This document shows, piece by piece, positions 24,707 through 36,848 of a DNA stretch of 64,000 nt. The notes below the pieces were generated by a model that saw only the letters and a program-made list of their open reading frames with translations, was not told the DNA's origin and made no database searches. Location: assembly GCF_000315625.1 (NCBI RefSeq), contig NW_005434667.1:735061-799060 (forward strand), written 5' to 3'. The position numbers and the translations under genes were made by a program. Source of the DNA: Guillardia theta CCMP2712. Lineage: Eukaryota > Cryptophyceae > Pyrenomonadales > Geminigeraceae. Position 1 is the first letter of the stretch; each line of letters begins with the position of its first letter.

Positions 24707-27238
24707 ATGTCTCTCGTTTGGACCTATAGACTCAGTGAGGTGAGCTTGAAGTCGTTCATCAACAAATCGCAGTCGGAATGCACTGAGAGAGCGTTAGTTA
24801 GGATGGGGCGCGGGAGGAAGTCGGGTAAGGGAGACAGGAGGGGAGACAGGAGGGGGAGGGAAGGGCGAGAATTGAGAGGGGGGGGAAGCACGAGAGTAGT
24901 TGGAGCAGGGTTAAAGCCCGTTCGAAATTTTAATGGCCATAACTATGGAGGAAACAGCAGCGGCGAAGATGATGCTGAGGGCGAAGATGAAGGGGATATG
25001 GAAAAGGAGATGGTTGAAATCGAAGAACAAGGAGGATTTTTGGAAGACCAGGAGTTTGATGATGGTATGCATGATGCCGATGAAACAAAATCACCCGAAA
25101 GAGATGAAATTGAAGCTGCGACAAACAAGTCCATTGCGTCCGTTGAAGTAGATGAGATTGCACTTGACTTGACCGAAGAAGAAGTGAAGTCAGAAGCTAC
25201 ACTCGCGACATCAGAATCATCTGACAGACCGACGATACTGCAAGAAACTACTGACTTTATCCTCTCCATTCCAAGTTTCCTCGTTGATTCGCTTATCGCT
25301 AGTTCAGCCGGTGGAAGGGATAAACTTAGTTTCACCCATGTCCCGAGCACAGAAGTTGAGCTTGCCAGGTTGGACGAAGGCAGTACTTCTGATGAATCGA
25401 GTGGGGAAGAGACGTCGGAAGAGGGATCTGAAGGTAGCCTCTTGGAAGCCGGCGAGGATTTCTTGACAGACTCTGATGGGTCTGAAGAGATTGCGAAGTT
25501 GGAAGCAGGCGATGAACAGCAGACAAGGACGGAAACTGCAGGATCGTCCCGGCGGGACACGACAAACAAAAACTTTCTTAAGTGTTTTTCTGCCACAGTG
25601 TGTGCCATTATATTGATTGTCGCGGTCAACTCTATCCGTGGCTTGTCGATCTGGGGCGACCCGCACCCGATGAAGCACGATCTCTCCTATTATGCGGCAA
25701 AATATGACAAGAAGCCTCAGATCCCTCCGAACAGGTCCGAGATCCCCGTTCACCAAGGGCAAACATCGAACGTGTCTAGCCCTGGCAAACCTCATCCTCC
25801 TGTCATTAGCGTGGAGGACACCTGGCAAAAGGCTGTTTGTCACCGTTGTTCTCTTTCGTGTTTGTCTGGCCTACCATGCAATCCAATGTATCCAGAGATT
25901 CAAGCTACTTATGGGTTTGGATTCACTCTGGTTTGCAGCTACTGAACTATCTACAGGCAGGCGGACTGCGCGTACACCAACGCTGTCGATGTCTCTTTCA
26001 TTGTGATCGCACCTGGCAGCGTCACAAATTCCTCGATCATATTGATTCAGGTGAGACGCGAAGACCGTTTGTCTTCATTTCTGATCATGCATTCGTCAGA
26101 AACAATTGGACGTGTTGGCGTCCTTTCCCTGGAAAGCCAGCGAGGTCACAGCGGAGGCAGTCATTTTGACATGGAGAAACCAATCGGACGAGAGGCATCT
26201 ACATGAGAGGCTGAACATTCATTGCGTGCAGGACTATGAAACAAGGTTCCTACAGGTCAGTCTTGTTCGGATTTGAGCAGAAGGCTCAACAGTCGTTTTC
26301 AGGTCCCCATGTACTTGATAAATAGGTTGGTTCCAGACGGAAGAATTCACAATCTTTATTTTTTGGCTCGGAATATCGCTATGAGACGAGCGAGGTCTCT
26401 TCATTCACTTGTGACTGTGTCTGAGCAACTCATGGGAGTGCAGGGGTAGGCGCTTTATTCTTCTCACCGAGGGATCTCTTCTCAGCCTGGCTAATCTGTT
26501 CGAGATCTCCGGTACGGCTGAAGAATATCGTAAACGAGTGTACGAGGTGACAACGATGTGATCCATGCGTGCCATTGATATCCTTTGGATTAGATCAACC
26601 ATACAGCTTTCATCGTTCCTTCTCAACGATTTAATTGTGGAAAGATCATTCAAAACGATTCGATACCAGTAGGCCTATGCTCGATGTCAGCCCAGCAAAA
26701 CCAAGATATTGCACGTTTGTTCCCAGTGGTCCTTCCTCAAGGAGTGTTGGTCGTTACATGTCCCAGCATCTTTAGGTATACACAGTCAGCGATTCTGACA
26801 TCAGTGCTGATGACTGAATAGAATACGGGGATACACTGAGACGCCCCTTGACGGTGGATTGGACAAGGAGATGATTTGTAGATTAAGGTATGCTCTACAC
26901 CAAACTTCTGGTGTTACGGTGATGCCATGCCAACAGGTACATGTATGATATACGAGTTAAGAAGCTTGATGGAGCCTGTGGTTTTGTTGACTTGAACATT
27001 GGAAGGCAAAGTCAGTGAATGCTCATCGTTCTACATCAATTCTTACATGTTCTCAGACAATGCGATTGGGGAATTGCAATCATCGGAGAATTACACTTTC
27101 AGCAATGCGATGTGTGACCTTCTCATGAACGGAAATCTTCTCGCAGCTTTCCAAAGGATCTCGAAAGTCGTCACCAAGAATTGGGGCTTCCCAGATGTGG
27201 GCATGTTCGAGCGGAAATATCGCAACAGGATTCCTTGA
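24707..27238 (+). CDS. Acidic single-pass membrane protein of unknown function
   Basis: The first exon encodes a basic Gly/Arg-rich start (MGRGRKSGKGDRRGDRRG at 24803, a possible alternative start), then a long Asp/Glu/Ser-rich region. A single hydrophobic span follows (FSATVCAIILIVAVNSI). Downstream exons, joined by GT-AG signals, give ADCAYTNAVDVSFIVIAPG, VPMYLINRLVPDGRIHNLYF, RFILLTEGSLLSLANLFEI, MICRLRYMYDIRVKKLDGACGF and a final NAIGELQSSENYTF...FERKYRNRIP. The topology suggests a long cytosolic acidic tail and a folded lumenal or exoplasmic domain with several Cys. I do not recognise the C-terminal domain, and one internal join (near 26445) is uncertain. Confidence 0.6.
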
Positions 27239-27440
27239 CCTCGGCTGTTCTTCTTCTACCCACGAAACTTCAACCTCTAACAATGTTCTGTATTTTAGTT
27301 GGTAATGTTAACCATGTTCGAAAGTGCATACACTTCTTAAAGAGAAGATGGGCTGTGGGCTTCTATTCCCCTAACCTGACTGACTAACCCATCAAGGACT
27401 CTCATTCCAACGAAGTTCTATTTGTCTTCACATCAGCCAA

Positions 27441-28416
27441 TTAATCGTCAGACTCGTCCGCGTCGTTGTCATCTCCCTGCAATGCAGGTCAAACCAACCA
27501 GGTTCGTCAGTTACTCCTCTTCTTGAAACTCTTACCTCCTCCTCATCATCGTCATCCTGTAGGGTATTTGGTCAAACATTTTGACAGGCACTTGCATCGA
27601 CTTCACACCTCATCTTCGTCGATAGACACCTCCTGCTCTTCCATACGCTTCCTGTGCTCCTCAAACTCCTTTTGACGAGCTTCGTTCAACTTTTTCTGGT
27701 CAACAAAAAACTCCCTGTCAATTACTACAGGAGTGAAAAACAAGCTTTGGTCGGACCATGTACTCTGTCATCTGCCCGTGAGGGAAGTTTTTGCAGGTGT
27801 TACCATCAGCATCCTGCCAATCTTCCTGTGCTCCTGCATCAATCAGCATCTTGATCGCCTGGGAGTCTTGTAAGTGTCGTGCAGAGTACACAACATGCGT
27901 CCTGACCTCCTCGTTCTTGGCCTCATGAGCCCAGAACAAAGGACCGCGGCCGTCAGCAGATCTCAACATAGCATTGCCGTCGTCTTCTTCCAGAAGTTTC
28001 TGTTCCCGATCAGGTTGCTGCTACAAGAGCAGAAGGATTACCTTGAGCTCATCGTTTTCGTTGGAGGTGATCACCCTCCACAACCTACAGACAGCAAGTC
28101 AACGCGCACATGGAGTGAAAACGGAAGATTCGGCAACAGAGGAAAGTGGGTGATGAGCATGAATCAGCAGGCATGCGACAGCGATGGCTCGAGCCAAGAG
28201 AGGATTCAATGATCAGACTGAGATATCTTCACAGGTGCGAGCAACGAGCACAACAACGACATAGACAGGAAAGATGGAGTTAGGACAGTAGTGGGGATCC
28301 TCGGGATCCTCCTACGAGATATCCTACTTGGTCGTGACCTCAGTGTCCTTCCAACTGGGGTCAAGCTCAGCCGCCACCGCACGGCATAGGAGAAGGAGAA
28401 GAATGAAGCGCGACAT
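27441..28416 (-). CDS. Secretory-pathway ankyrin-repeat protein with acidic tail
   Basis: Starts with a clear signal peptide (MSRFILLLLLCRAVAAELDPSW). Exons then read LWRVITSNENDELK, NAMLRSADGRGPLFWAHEAKNEE and AIKMLIDAGAQEDWQDADGN, an ankyrin-like pair of repeats. A Lys/Glu-rich helix (KLNEARQKEFEEHRKRMEEQ) and a strongly acidic end (DDDDEE, DNDADESDD-stop) follow. Introns are 40-80 nt, GT-AG. The exon joining the signal peptide to the first repeat is not pinned down. Ankyrin repeats are usually cytosolic, so entry to the ER or the periplastid space is notable. Divergent from the RING gene. Confidence 0.7.
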
Positions 28417-28797
28417 AGGCGAGGATGGTGCTGGGCACCGAGGGTGGTAACGTAAATGGGTGGGGTGGACCAAATCCATTGTGTGAGTATACCCCCAAGT
28501 TTCGGTAAATTTCATGTGTATATTACCGGTACTTGAAAAGAGTGAGGGGTTGTCCAATAATTGCTGTGGGTGTAGGATGTGAGGAGGGTAGGGTCTCTGA
28601 TGACCTGGCGAGAAATAAAGTACCGGTACTTTGTATGTTAATGTTAGGGGTACTATCAATGACCCGAGTATGTACGGGGTCCAAATTGAGCCCCAGTTGG
28701 GGTAGTGAGGTCGTGCGGATTTTCGGACCGTTGCTTTCCGTTACTACCAAAACTTCAGGCGTTATGAAGAGCGTTAGAGCCATTTTCGTGAAGCGCA
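28417..28797. promoter_or_regulatory. Divergent intergenic region with G-rich and ACCGGTAC motifs
   Basis: Between the ankyrin (-) and RING (+) genes. It contains GGGTGGGGTGG, GAGGGTAGGGTC, GTTAGGGGTAC and GTTGGGGTAGTGAGG, plus two TACCGGTACTT palindromes (near 28530 and 28622). Inferred promoter region. Confidence 0.5.
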
Positions 28798-29327
28798 ATG
28801 GCAGATGAGCGGAGCATCCGACCGGCAGGAGAGGGCGTGAGGCGACTACATGCTGGACTAGACCCACGAACAGGTGGTGTATATGTAGATGAAGACTCAG
28901 ACGACCTCTTCTCACGACATGTGAGCTGTAAATTTCTATATACAGGGTTCGCGTTGATCGTTGGACACAGGAAATCGAGCTTTTCATGCTTCGTGGACAT
29001 GGACACGGAGATGTGCAGAATGAGGGAGATGATATTGAGGGGCATGATGAAGAGGATATGTCAGCTCAAAATGATGTACGAATGAGCAACGAGGAGGGGT
29101 TGACTGTCGTTAACTTCCAAGGATGCCCACCAGAAGTCCTCTCACGTATCAGAGTTGAAATCTTGCAAGAGAATGAAGGAGAAGATTGCTCTATATGCTT
29201 ATCTACGATATTTCAAGGAAATCTAATGGCCATTCTTCCGTGCTCTCACCGATTCCATGAACAGTGTGTCTTGCGATGGCTGAATCAGAGCAGAGCCTGC
29301 CCGTATTGTCGGTCAAGGATCAGTTGA
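28798..29327 (+). CDS. RING-H2 finger protein, probable E3 ubiquitin ligase
   Basis: Two exons joined by a GT-AG intron of about 50 nt (SRH joined to EIELFMLRGHGHG). The C-terminal RING-H2 finger is complete: CSIC, then CSH, FHEQC and CPYC with C3H2C3 spacing, and the usual Ile and Trp (VLRWLNQ) for E2 contact. The N-terminal half is acidic and low in complexity with no membrane segment. RING-H2 proteins bring a ubiquitin-loaded E2 to a substrate; the substrate is unknown. Short (about 160 residues), typical of minimal RING-H2 ligases. Confidence 0.88.
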
Positions 29328-29664
29328 AGTTGTACAGTTTGTGATTGTTTCAATAATGTATGAGTAATTTACAGTCATCCTGCTTTCCTGGGCTTTATGA
29401 ACACAGCACCGTTCAACCGCTAGAAGATATGCATTTTCCTTGCAGAGAGGAATACGTACTCGATCATATATGATGACTTTCGACAATGAGTCTTTTCCTG
29501 CGGTCCATGGTGTGAGCAAACAGTTTTGAGATCGCATCTCCGGTTGTTGTCTTCTCTGCCCTGTGAGCATCATAAGGTCAAACCTCACAAGTTCCTTGAA
29601 GTACGTGAGATTGAGGAGGGATACAGGAAGCCCTCGACAGGTTTTGCCGAGACTGAGATTTCCC

Positions 29665-32600
29665 TTAGACGGCTTTGACGAGAAGCTTCCTTGAAGTCAA
29701 ACTGAGAACACCTTGAAGCATCGTCTCACCTGCTCATGTTCTTCGCTGCGTCTTTGAGGATCTTCTGCTGCCTGAGCCACAGTGAAAGGGGGTAGCGACA
29801 AGGTTGTGAGGGCTTGAGAAAGAAAGATGACAAGACAGATGAAATACCCGTTGACGTCCACTTTTAGTTCGTATGACGCTGGCTGAGATTCCGTGATGAT
29901 CTAATACTCTGTTAAACGACAAGGTGTGGGACGAAGAAAGTTACTGTGATATAAAACTTTGAAGCTTTGTAAGATGGATGGGTTGGTTTGACCACAATCA
30001 CTTTGTCTGCTCCGATGTAGTTTGCTTTCCAAGTGTGTTTCTGCTCGCAGGGATGCGCCTGAAAGCTGTCAGGCACGAACAGGTGACTGCAACCCTCCTG
30101 CTACCTCAACATCGCAGTACATGTTGAGAGAACCTCCCGGGGACACGGTGAAGATAAAGCATCGGGGAATGGTCAGCTTGTGTACATGAAGGGAGAGATC
30201 AAGCTCGTAGTTGATGCACGACGATTCCAGCAGATGTCCCTTGACTGAAGTCTTGTTCATGCTCAACAAAGACCGTGTACTATCAAATGTGATCTTGTTC
30301 GTGACAAAGTCTTCGGGAGACAATCTCACAAATCCTGTCGCAAATCACTTCAAATTTCCAATACAACATGAGAAAGACCAGTCCACGGCCTCCAGCTACG
30401 ATTTCCCTTCGAACGATTCAGTGCAGCTCTGTAAAGGAAGCAAAAGGTTAATGTGGTGCCGTCCACGGACAGGACAGAAAGTACTCGAAGTCGAGACTCT
30501 TGGCTGTCGCCATCATTCCCTGCAGTCGATCATGCGAGCTCACAGGTCTTGTTGAGCCATATTCTTCCTCAAGTCTCAGACTGGTGTCGCTGCCTTGAGA
30601 CGGAAGGGTTTCCGGTCGCTCATCCTTGCTTCTAACGGTTGTCGACTTGAGATGCTGGAGCTTCAGGATTGACTTGGGCGGGGAAGACCAGTCAATTGTA
30701 GCTGCTTGATACTGTCGCGTTCCTCTGGGACTCGTGATCTGAACCTTCCTCCGTGTTTGGCTATCTTCCAATGTCAGCAAGATCACCGTCTTCCCTCCAT
30801 CGAACTTTGAATCGAAAGGTTTGTCGAGCATACCCTCCACCTTGACCACTCCGCTCAGCTCGTGTTCTGCTAGTATGACTACAAGCTTGTATTCTCGTTG
30901 TCGCCTATTCACAAATTCATGGAAATCGAAACCGGCTTCCTCTTGTTCGACAATCTTGTCTGACTCATCGTCGTTTTGCTGCTCTTTCTGTTGTGTTGGG
31001 TTTAGAGATTGCAAAAAACTTTGAAATTTCATTTTTCGCTTCAAGTCAATTTTCCGAGACGAGCCCAAGAGATTCTGAGTTTCAACTTGACCTTGTTTTC
31101 TGTCGCTGCAAGACAATTTCAATCGAAGAAGTCCAGTTTCCGGTCTAGACTGAGATGTCAAATATTCGTCAAGAGAAGCCTCTTGAGCCCTCTCATTCAA
31201 TTTGGCATATTTTACATTCTGAAAGTAAGAATTTGGAATCTTCTGCTTGATTTCCATCAGAGTATAGAGAGTCCTCACGTCACTTGTTTTTGACAGATCA
31301 AACTCGTAATTTCCAAGGATCCTCAAGGTGTCTGGGCACAATCCAGGACCAAGTCGCCTCTGCAAAATCTCGACCGAAGGTTTGTTGAAGCAAGACAGAA
31401 GAATGACAGGGATCTGGCGCTCTCTATCTTTCAAGCGAGAAAACATTGCAATGAAGTGCTCAATCTTTTCTTGGTCGTCGACGACATCTTCCAAGAGTGT
31501 CACAGCATGTCGGCCTTCAAACAGCTTCGAAAACCAGTTAGTGACACCAAGCATGAACAATTCATACATACGAATGTTCCACAAGCTTCGCGGATCAAAA
31601 ACATTCTGTCGGCACTTGAATTTGCATGCAGGAAAAGCTTTCTCAGTCGTCTGAAATCCTCCTTGGATATTGTTGGAATATCTGCAATCTCAAGGTCGAT
31701 GAAATCGAATCGAAGTACTCCATTATCGGGAAGAGACAATTTGTCGTTCCAGTTGATTGCTAATCGTTGCCCATCCAAGCTTTCATTCCTCCAATTCTCC
31801 CCTCCGCTGCGGTAGCCATGCTCTATCAGAGGCTTCAAGTTGGATCTGTGTTCGTGATTAGCCAAGTCGAATACGTAAGGTCCCGTTAAGCACGAGGAAT
31901 TTAATGTCTCGCTCTGCAAATCGATTGAATTCAACCCACAGTGATCGAGCTGTGCCTTCAAACCCTTGATCTTTGCCACCTGCATGATACTCCTGACTCC
32001 GTTGCGCAATGGATTCCATCGCATGATAATGCATTCAAGTCCTGAATTAGCTTTCAAGCTGCTCGAAATCTCTTCGCAACATTCTTCTGGAAGATTACAA
32101 TTAGAGACGTCGAGAAAGCGAAGTTTCCCATTTCGCCTCAGCATTTCAGTCATGGCTATTCCGCCTCCATGACCGATGTAGTTCCAATTCAACGAAAATT
32201 CTTCGATGCACAAGTTCTCTTCTAAACTTTGAAACAGACTGACGCTTCCTTGCTGCAAAATGTGATTCCAAGATAAGTCTAGGATCTTCAAAGTAAGATT
32301 TCCTCTCAATGCATTAGCCAAGAAACACGCGCCATTGTTTGAGATTCGGTTGTTGGAAAGATTCAACTCCTCCAAGTAACAAGTGTGGAGGATTTGAGAC
32401 AAGTACTCCACCCCTCGATCTCCAAGATGATTCGAAGACATGTCGAGGTGCTTCAACGGATGATTGTCTAGTGCAATTCCCAACGCTCTTCCAACGCCAT
32501 GGGTCAAGCTAGTCTGAGACAGATTCAGACTCTCAATTCTTCTGTTGGCAGCCAATGCATCCAATAATCCTGGCGTATCTTCTTTGTGACTAACGCAACC

Positions 32601-34018
32601 TGAATCCGTGATCGGGTTGTGGGACAAGTCGATTCTTGTCAAGACGTTGGATCTCATAATTGCTGCACTCACTGCCTGTGTCTGGGTTGCAGTGACCCCT
32701 ACGCCTTGTAACGCGAGAGTCTCTTTGCCGCTTTGCAGATCATGCAATACAGGATAAATCGGGCGGATTCCCAGAGTCATGCAACATTTCAAATAAGTTG
32801 CAACTCCATCAGAATTATGTTGGTAGTACTTCTCATCATAGGTAGCAACATGTCGCAACACTCCATTCCAATCTCTGATCCCTCTGATCTTCCTGGAATC
32901 ATCAAGCAGCGGGACCTCATGCAATCGACGGCGAGAAGGACTGTTTTGACTGTCAAACGACGAGTCTGTAGATGAGTATTGAGAGTTCAAATACCCTATC
33001 AGAGCGTCTTGATCAAAAGATAAGTTAGATGGCGTCCCTTCTGCTATCGTTACGCTGAGATTTAACAGGGGGCGGAGCAATATTGGATTCATTTGGATGA
33101 TGCGATAGATGGATGCTTCTGGTATTTGCAGGATTGTTGTATCGCCAATGCATTTCAGCTGACAGTCATTTCTAGTATCATTACTAACTATCGGATTCCA
33201 GATCAAGCTTTTCTCTGTAAATACCTTACCAGGCACATTATCCAGCATGAGATGCATTTCTCCGCTAAGAACCTATCAATCATTAGAAATCCAGATCAAG
33301 ATAAGAACAATGAAACCAAGATCAGAAATCCTGTTGTGTCGGAAAAAACAGTTTCATCACCCAATGTTCTGTATCGAGACTCGCTTGCAATCATTTGAAT
33401 ATGGTCCCGATCCCATTCTGCAAAGCACTGATGGTTCACCAAAGCCTGAACTACACCAAAACATCACAACTCGTTTGCCTGTGTCGACACATGTCTACCT
33501 TCGGTGGAGTGCTCGGATGAATCATCATCGATTTCCTGATTCTTCTTTTGTTGATCAGCTTGAACTTTGAGGAGATATCTCAGCATCTCCAGGTTCTGCC
33601 GTTCTTTAGCTTCTTGAATTGCATCAATGCTCATTTTGTTTCGGATTCGTAAAGAAGCTCCGGCAACGAGCAGAGATTTTGCAATGTCCACATGACCCAG
33701 ACTGCTGGCAAGAATCAAAGCAGTATTTCCGTTCTGATCAGTGTCGTCGAGCACATGCCTCCTGGCGTTTCTATCTTGCATTCTGTCCAATGCATACTGT
33801 AGAATATCTCCCCGGCAATACTCCACACATACCATCAAAAAGCTCTTTCCTTGCTCGTTGCGGATTCTACAGATATCTTCCATGGTCCCAACCTTGAGCG
33901 TTTCGAACAGGTATTGTAAGACATCATCAGACCCCTGCTCCACCGCGGCGAGCAGACATTTCCTGTTCTCCGACTGCCTGGTACAGATTTCGCTGCTGAG
34001 CGGGCAGTTGCATGACAT
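29665..34018 (-). CDS. Ankyrin - cyclic-nucleotide-binding-like - LRR multidomain protein
   Basis: N-terminal ankyrin repeats (NGNTALILASSLGHVDIAKSLLVAGA). An intron leads to a cNMP-binding-like fold (EWDRDHIQMIAS, TTGFLI then VLSGEMHLML, CIGDTTILQIPEASIYRII). Then about seven RNH1-type leucine-rich repeats (LTRIDLSHNPI, LKHLDMSSNHLG, LEELNLSNNRIS, LKILDLSWNHI). A 66-nt intron (donor GGA/gtactt) joins the LRR part to TTEKAFPACKFKCRQNVFDPRSLWNIRMYELFML and a mixed-charge region. 3' exons (YELDLSLHVHKLTIPRCFIFTVSPGG, TWKANYIGADKVIVVKPT, ESQPASYELKVDVNG) look like a beta-sandwich but are less certain. The usual PBC Glu/Arg signature for cAMP/cGMP is not obvious. Likely a signalling scaffold. Confidence 0.75.
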
Positions 34019-34549
34019 CAGTGTTTTTGCCTCCCGGCTTCGAGCCGCCCAGCCTATCTACCTCAAGTTAGCTGCTGCAGGTGCTGAGCTCCTCCCTGCC
34101 CTTCATTTTCCCCTGTCCGCCGTCCTCTCCCTCCTGTGCTGCTCTTGCTTCCATGCCGTACGGTCAGGCACTAGCTACCCACGGCCCGACATGCACCGCC
34201 CCGCTAAAGTCACGGTGGTAAAGTCATGGCCCAAGTTGGCCGGGCAGTTCTTTGAAACTTTGAAACGTTGAAACTTTGATTCCAAACTTTTAACGTCACA
34301 AGTTCGATCGAATCCAACACGGGGGTGGAACTGCTATATTCGATCTGACAGACGGGCCAACCCCTAGTGTGGGAATTAACTGGTACAAATATTTAGTTAA
34401 ATACCCCCCCTCCTTTCCTCATCGCGCCTCCATGCAGAGCGTTCGGGGCACTATGGCGGGGGATTTAGGGGGTGCTGCATGCCATGGCAGGGTGTCACGA
34501 GAAAATTCAAATCAAATTTTTGGCGGGCAAAGCTATGTTGTCCTACACC
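34019..34549. promoter_or_regulatory. Divergent intergenic region
   Basis: Between the ankyrin/LRR gene (-) and the GATA-like gene (+). It has C/G-rich blocks (ACACGGGGGTGG, ATACCCCCCCTCC) and a GGCCCGAC...CCGCCCCGC stretch near 34182-34204. Inferred promoter region for both genes. Confidence 0.4.
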
Positions 34550-36348
34550 ATGGGCAGGCCGAGGCCTCCAGCGAAGAAAATATGCTCATCATGCCACAGA
34601 CGACGAGAAATGACCAGCATTCGAAAGTGGCATGGTGTGTCTATGTGCACAACTTGTGTTGCAAGGTTGAAAAAACACAAGGATTGCAATGATCTTGAGC
34701 AGATCTTGCTCTCTCAATGGGATGATGCCTTGGTTTTCAAGCTGTTGGATTTCTTGCAATGCCATGGCCATGCAACTTTATCTGTGGAGTGTGAAGACGA
34801 GAATCTTTTAGTTTCAGCGACCCATTACCTCAAGTGGAGTCTTCGTTCTGTATCCTTGTATGAAGTCCAGAACAAACTAAAGGTCCTCGGAGATGTCTAT
34901 GGGCCTACATCAGAAGGATTTTCGAGATGTTTTCTCCAGCACTACATGCAGGTTTTCGAACAACAAGCATCTGGCAAATCACATGGAGGCACAAAGGCCA
35001 TTTATGAGCACTTGAATCGACTTCGTACACGTATTGGCAACATTCACAGGAAGAATCGAAACCTTCTTTCTCGCATGGAAGAATGGTCTAGTGCTCACTT
35101 CGAGAATTTGAATTCATTGCAAACTACTATACACGATTACTTTGTGAAGTAAGTCTGAGATGTTGCTTTCTTTCCATGCCAGTGACCTGACGATCATTGT
35201 ACAGGTATGCAAGAATGTCGGATGAACATGTTGACACAAGTGAGAGTCTTCCAAACAAGCATGCCAAGGCGCAATCCGAACTGTTCATTCAGACAGTCCT
35301 TGAAACTTTTAGAACCCTTGACAGCCACACCCGATGTGACATGATTAGAAGGATTTTGAGTGAACACGACTCTCTGTGTCAAACACATGACAAGAATACA
35401 GAGCATGAGGTATCTGCGATATGTAAATTCGAAAATGCTGTTTCAAATCTGCATGCTGCTGGATTGCCGGATATACTTTCGGAGTTAGTAATCTTTGCCA
35501 GAAACGACATCCAAGCTTTCAAAAGCACACATAGAATCATGCCTTACCTCGTCATGGATTGGTGTCATCAGAGCTTCAGAGCGAAAGATTCGAGGGGCAT
35601 GAGATTCTCTCCGGAGGTTTTGAAAAAAGAGAGATACGTATTGTATCCACAATCGGTGGATATCATGCTGAAGATGTTCAGTGACAAGGCCATCAGTCTA
35701 CTAAAGGCAGAAGGACATGAAGCGACAGCAAGAATGGCAGAGGCTATGTCTGGCCTGCACAAAGCATTCGATGAAAGAGGGCTGAAAGTTTCAGAGAGGA
35801 TACGTCTCGTTCAAGAGGGTCGAAAATGGCTATTGGAAGGCATCAACTGGACCAGTGTCAGCCAAAAACATGTCAAGGGACTATCATCTGTAACATTTGA
35901 AGGCTTCATACTTGCAATTGATACTCATCTGCAAGTACAACAGTATGTGAGGGATAAGAATCATGCGCTGGGTGATAGAGACTATGACTTCAATTCACGA
36001 ACTCTCTGCACGGATAGTGTAGAGAATCTGTGGTCCTTGATCGGCCATCTGAACAAGAAGGATTTTCTGAGAAAATTCAATCAGGCATGCATAGAATTAT
36101 CTAAAAAGGTGGATCCAAACCTGCCTTTTGTATACGAGCATTCGAAGAAGCGAATTGTCCTGAGCAAACCGCACGACCGTGAAGCTTTCAATGCACGGGA
36201 TGGATCTGATAATGATGTGGAGCCACACAATAGTACGCAGAAGAACAATCGAAAGCGAGTATATGCTAAATCAGGGCAATGGGATGAAGGATTAACAGGT
36301 AATATGCAACGGTTCCGGGGATTGCGTAGCATTGCTGGCTGCAAGTAG
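34550..36348 (+). CDS. GATA-like zinc finger fused to a P-element/THAP9-type transposase region
   Basis: Starts MGRPRPPAKK directly before a finger of the form C-x2-C-x17-C-x2-C (ICSSC...MCTTCVARLKKH), the GATA spacing. An earlier in-frame ATG lies at 34472. One GT-AG intron of about 50 nt (after IHDYFVK) joins the second exon. The C-terminal third (GLSSVTFEGFILAID, then LCTDSVENLWSLIGHLNKKDFL) resembles the end of P-element and THAP9 transposases, where a helical lobe is followed by the QD-x2-EN-x-F-type motif. I cannot identify a full catalytic acidic triad. It could be a live element, a relic or a domesticated gene. I saw no terminal inverted repeats by eye. Confidence 0.65.
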
Positions 36349-36848
36349 AAAAAAGAGAGATACATATTGTGGAAAATATTAAACACTGCTACGATGCAAT
36401 TCAAATGATTGATACCATGATATAGATTTTACAATTTCCTGATAGGCTATGGTGGTTTCACGATTGTCATCATTGCACAGGCTGAGTAAATCATCCTTAA
36501 ACCTGGTCGCCGCCTTGCTGCCATTGCGATTTCCTGCAAACTCACCCACCCCCTCCTGAAAAGGTACCCCCAAAATATCATACAAAAATACCGGTACTAG
36601 ACCCTTTTATTGGGAGTTCCTCCCCCGTGCGAATCCAAATGATTATTCCATGGTTCAGGCATCATCCGCGTCTCCACTCCAAGGCCCCTTGTATCATGTG
36701 CGCGCAGGAGCAACGATGGCAGGGGCGCCGCTGGAGGGAGAGCGGAGAGGGAGGGAGGAAGAAAGAGAGGAGGAATGATGATATGGAGGGAGGGAGGTAA
36801 TCCAACGGATTGATGTCGCTGCCGACCTCAAGGAGTTGCCACATCCCC
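36349..36848. promoter_or_regulatory. Intergenic region upstream of carrier gene
   Basis: Contains CACCCACCCCCTCC and GGTACCCCCAAA blocks and another ACCGGTACT site (near 36590), like the divergent promoter gaps. AT-rich at its left end. No gene seen. Confidence 0.4.
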
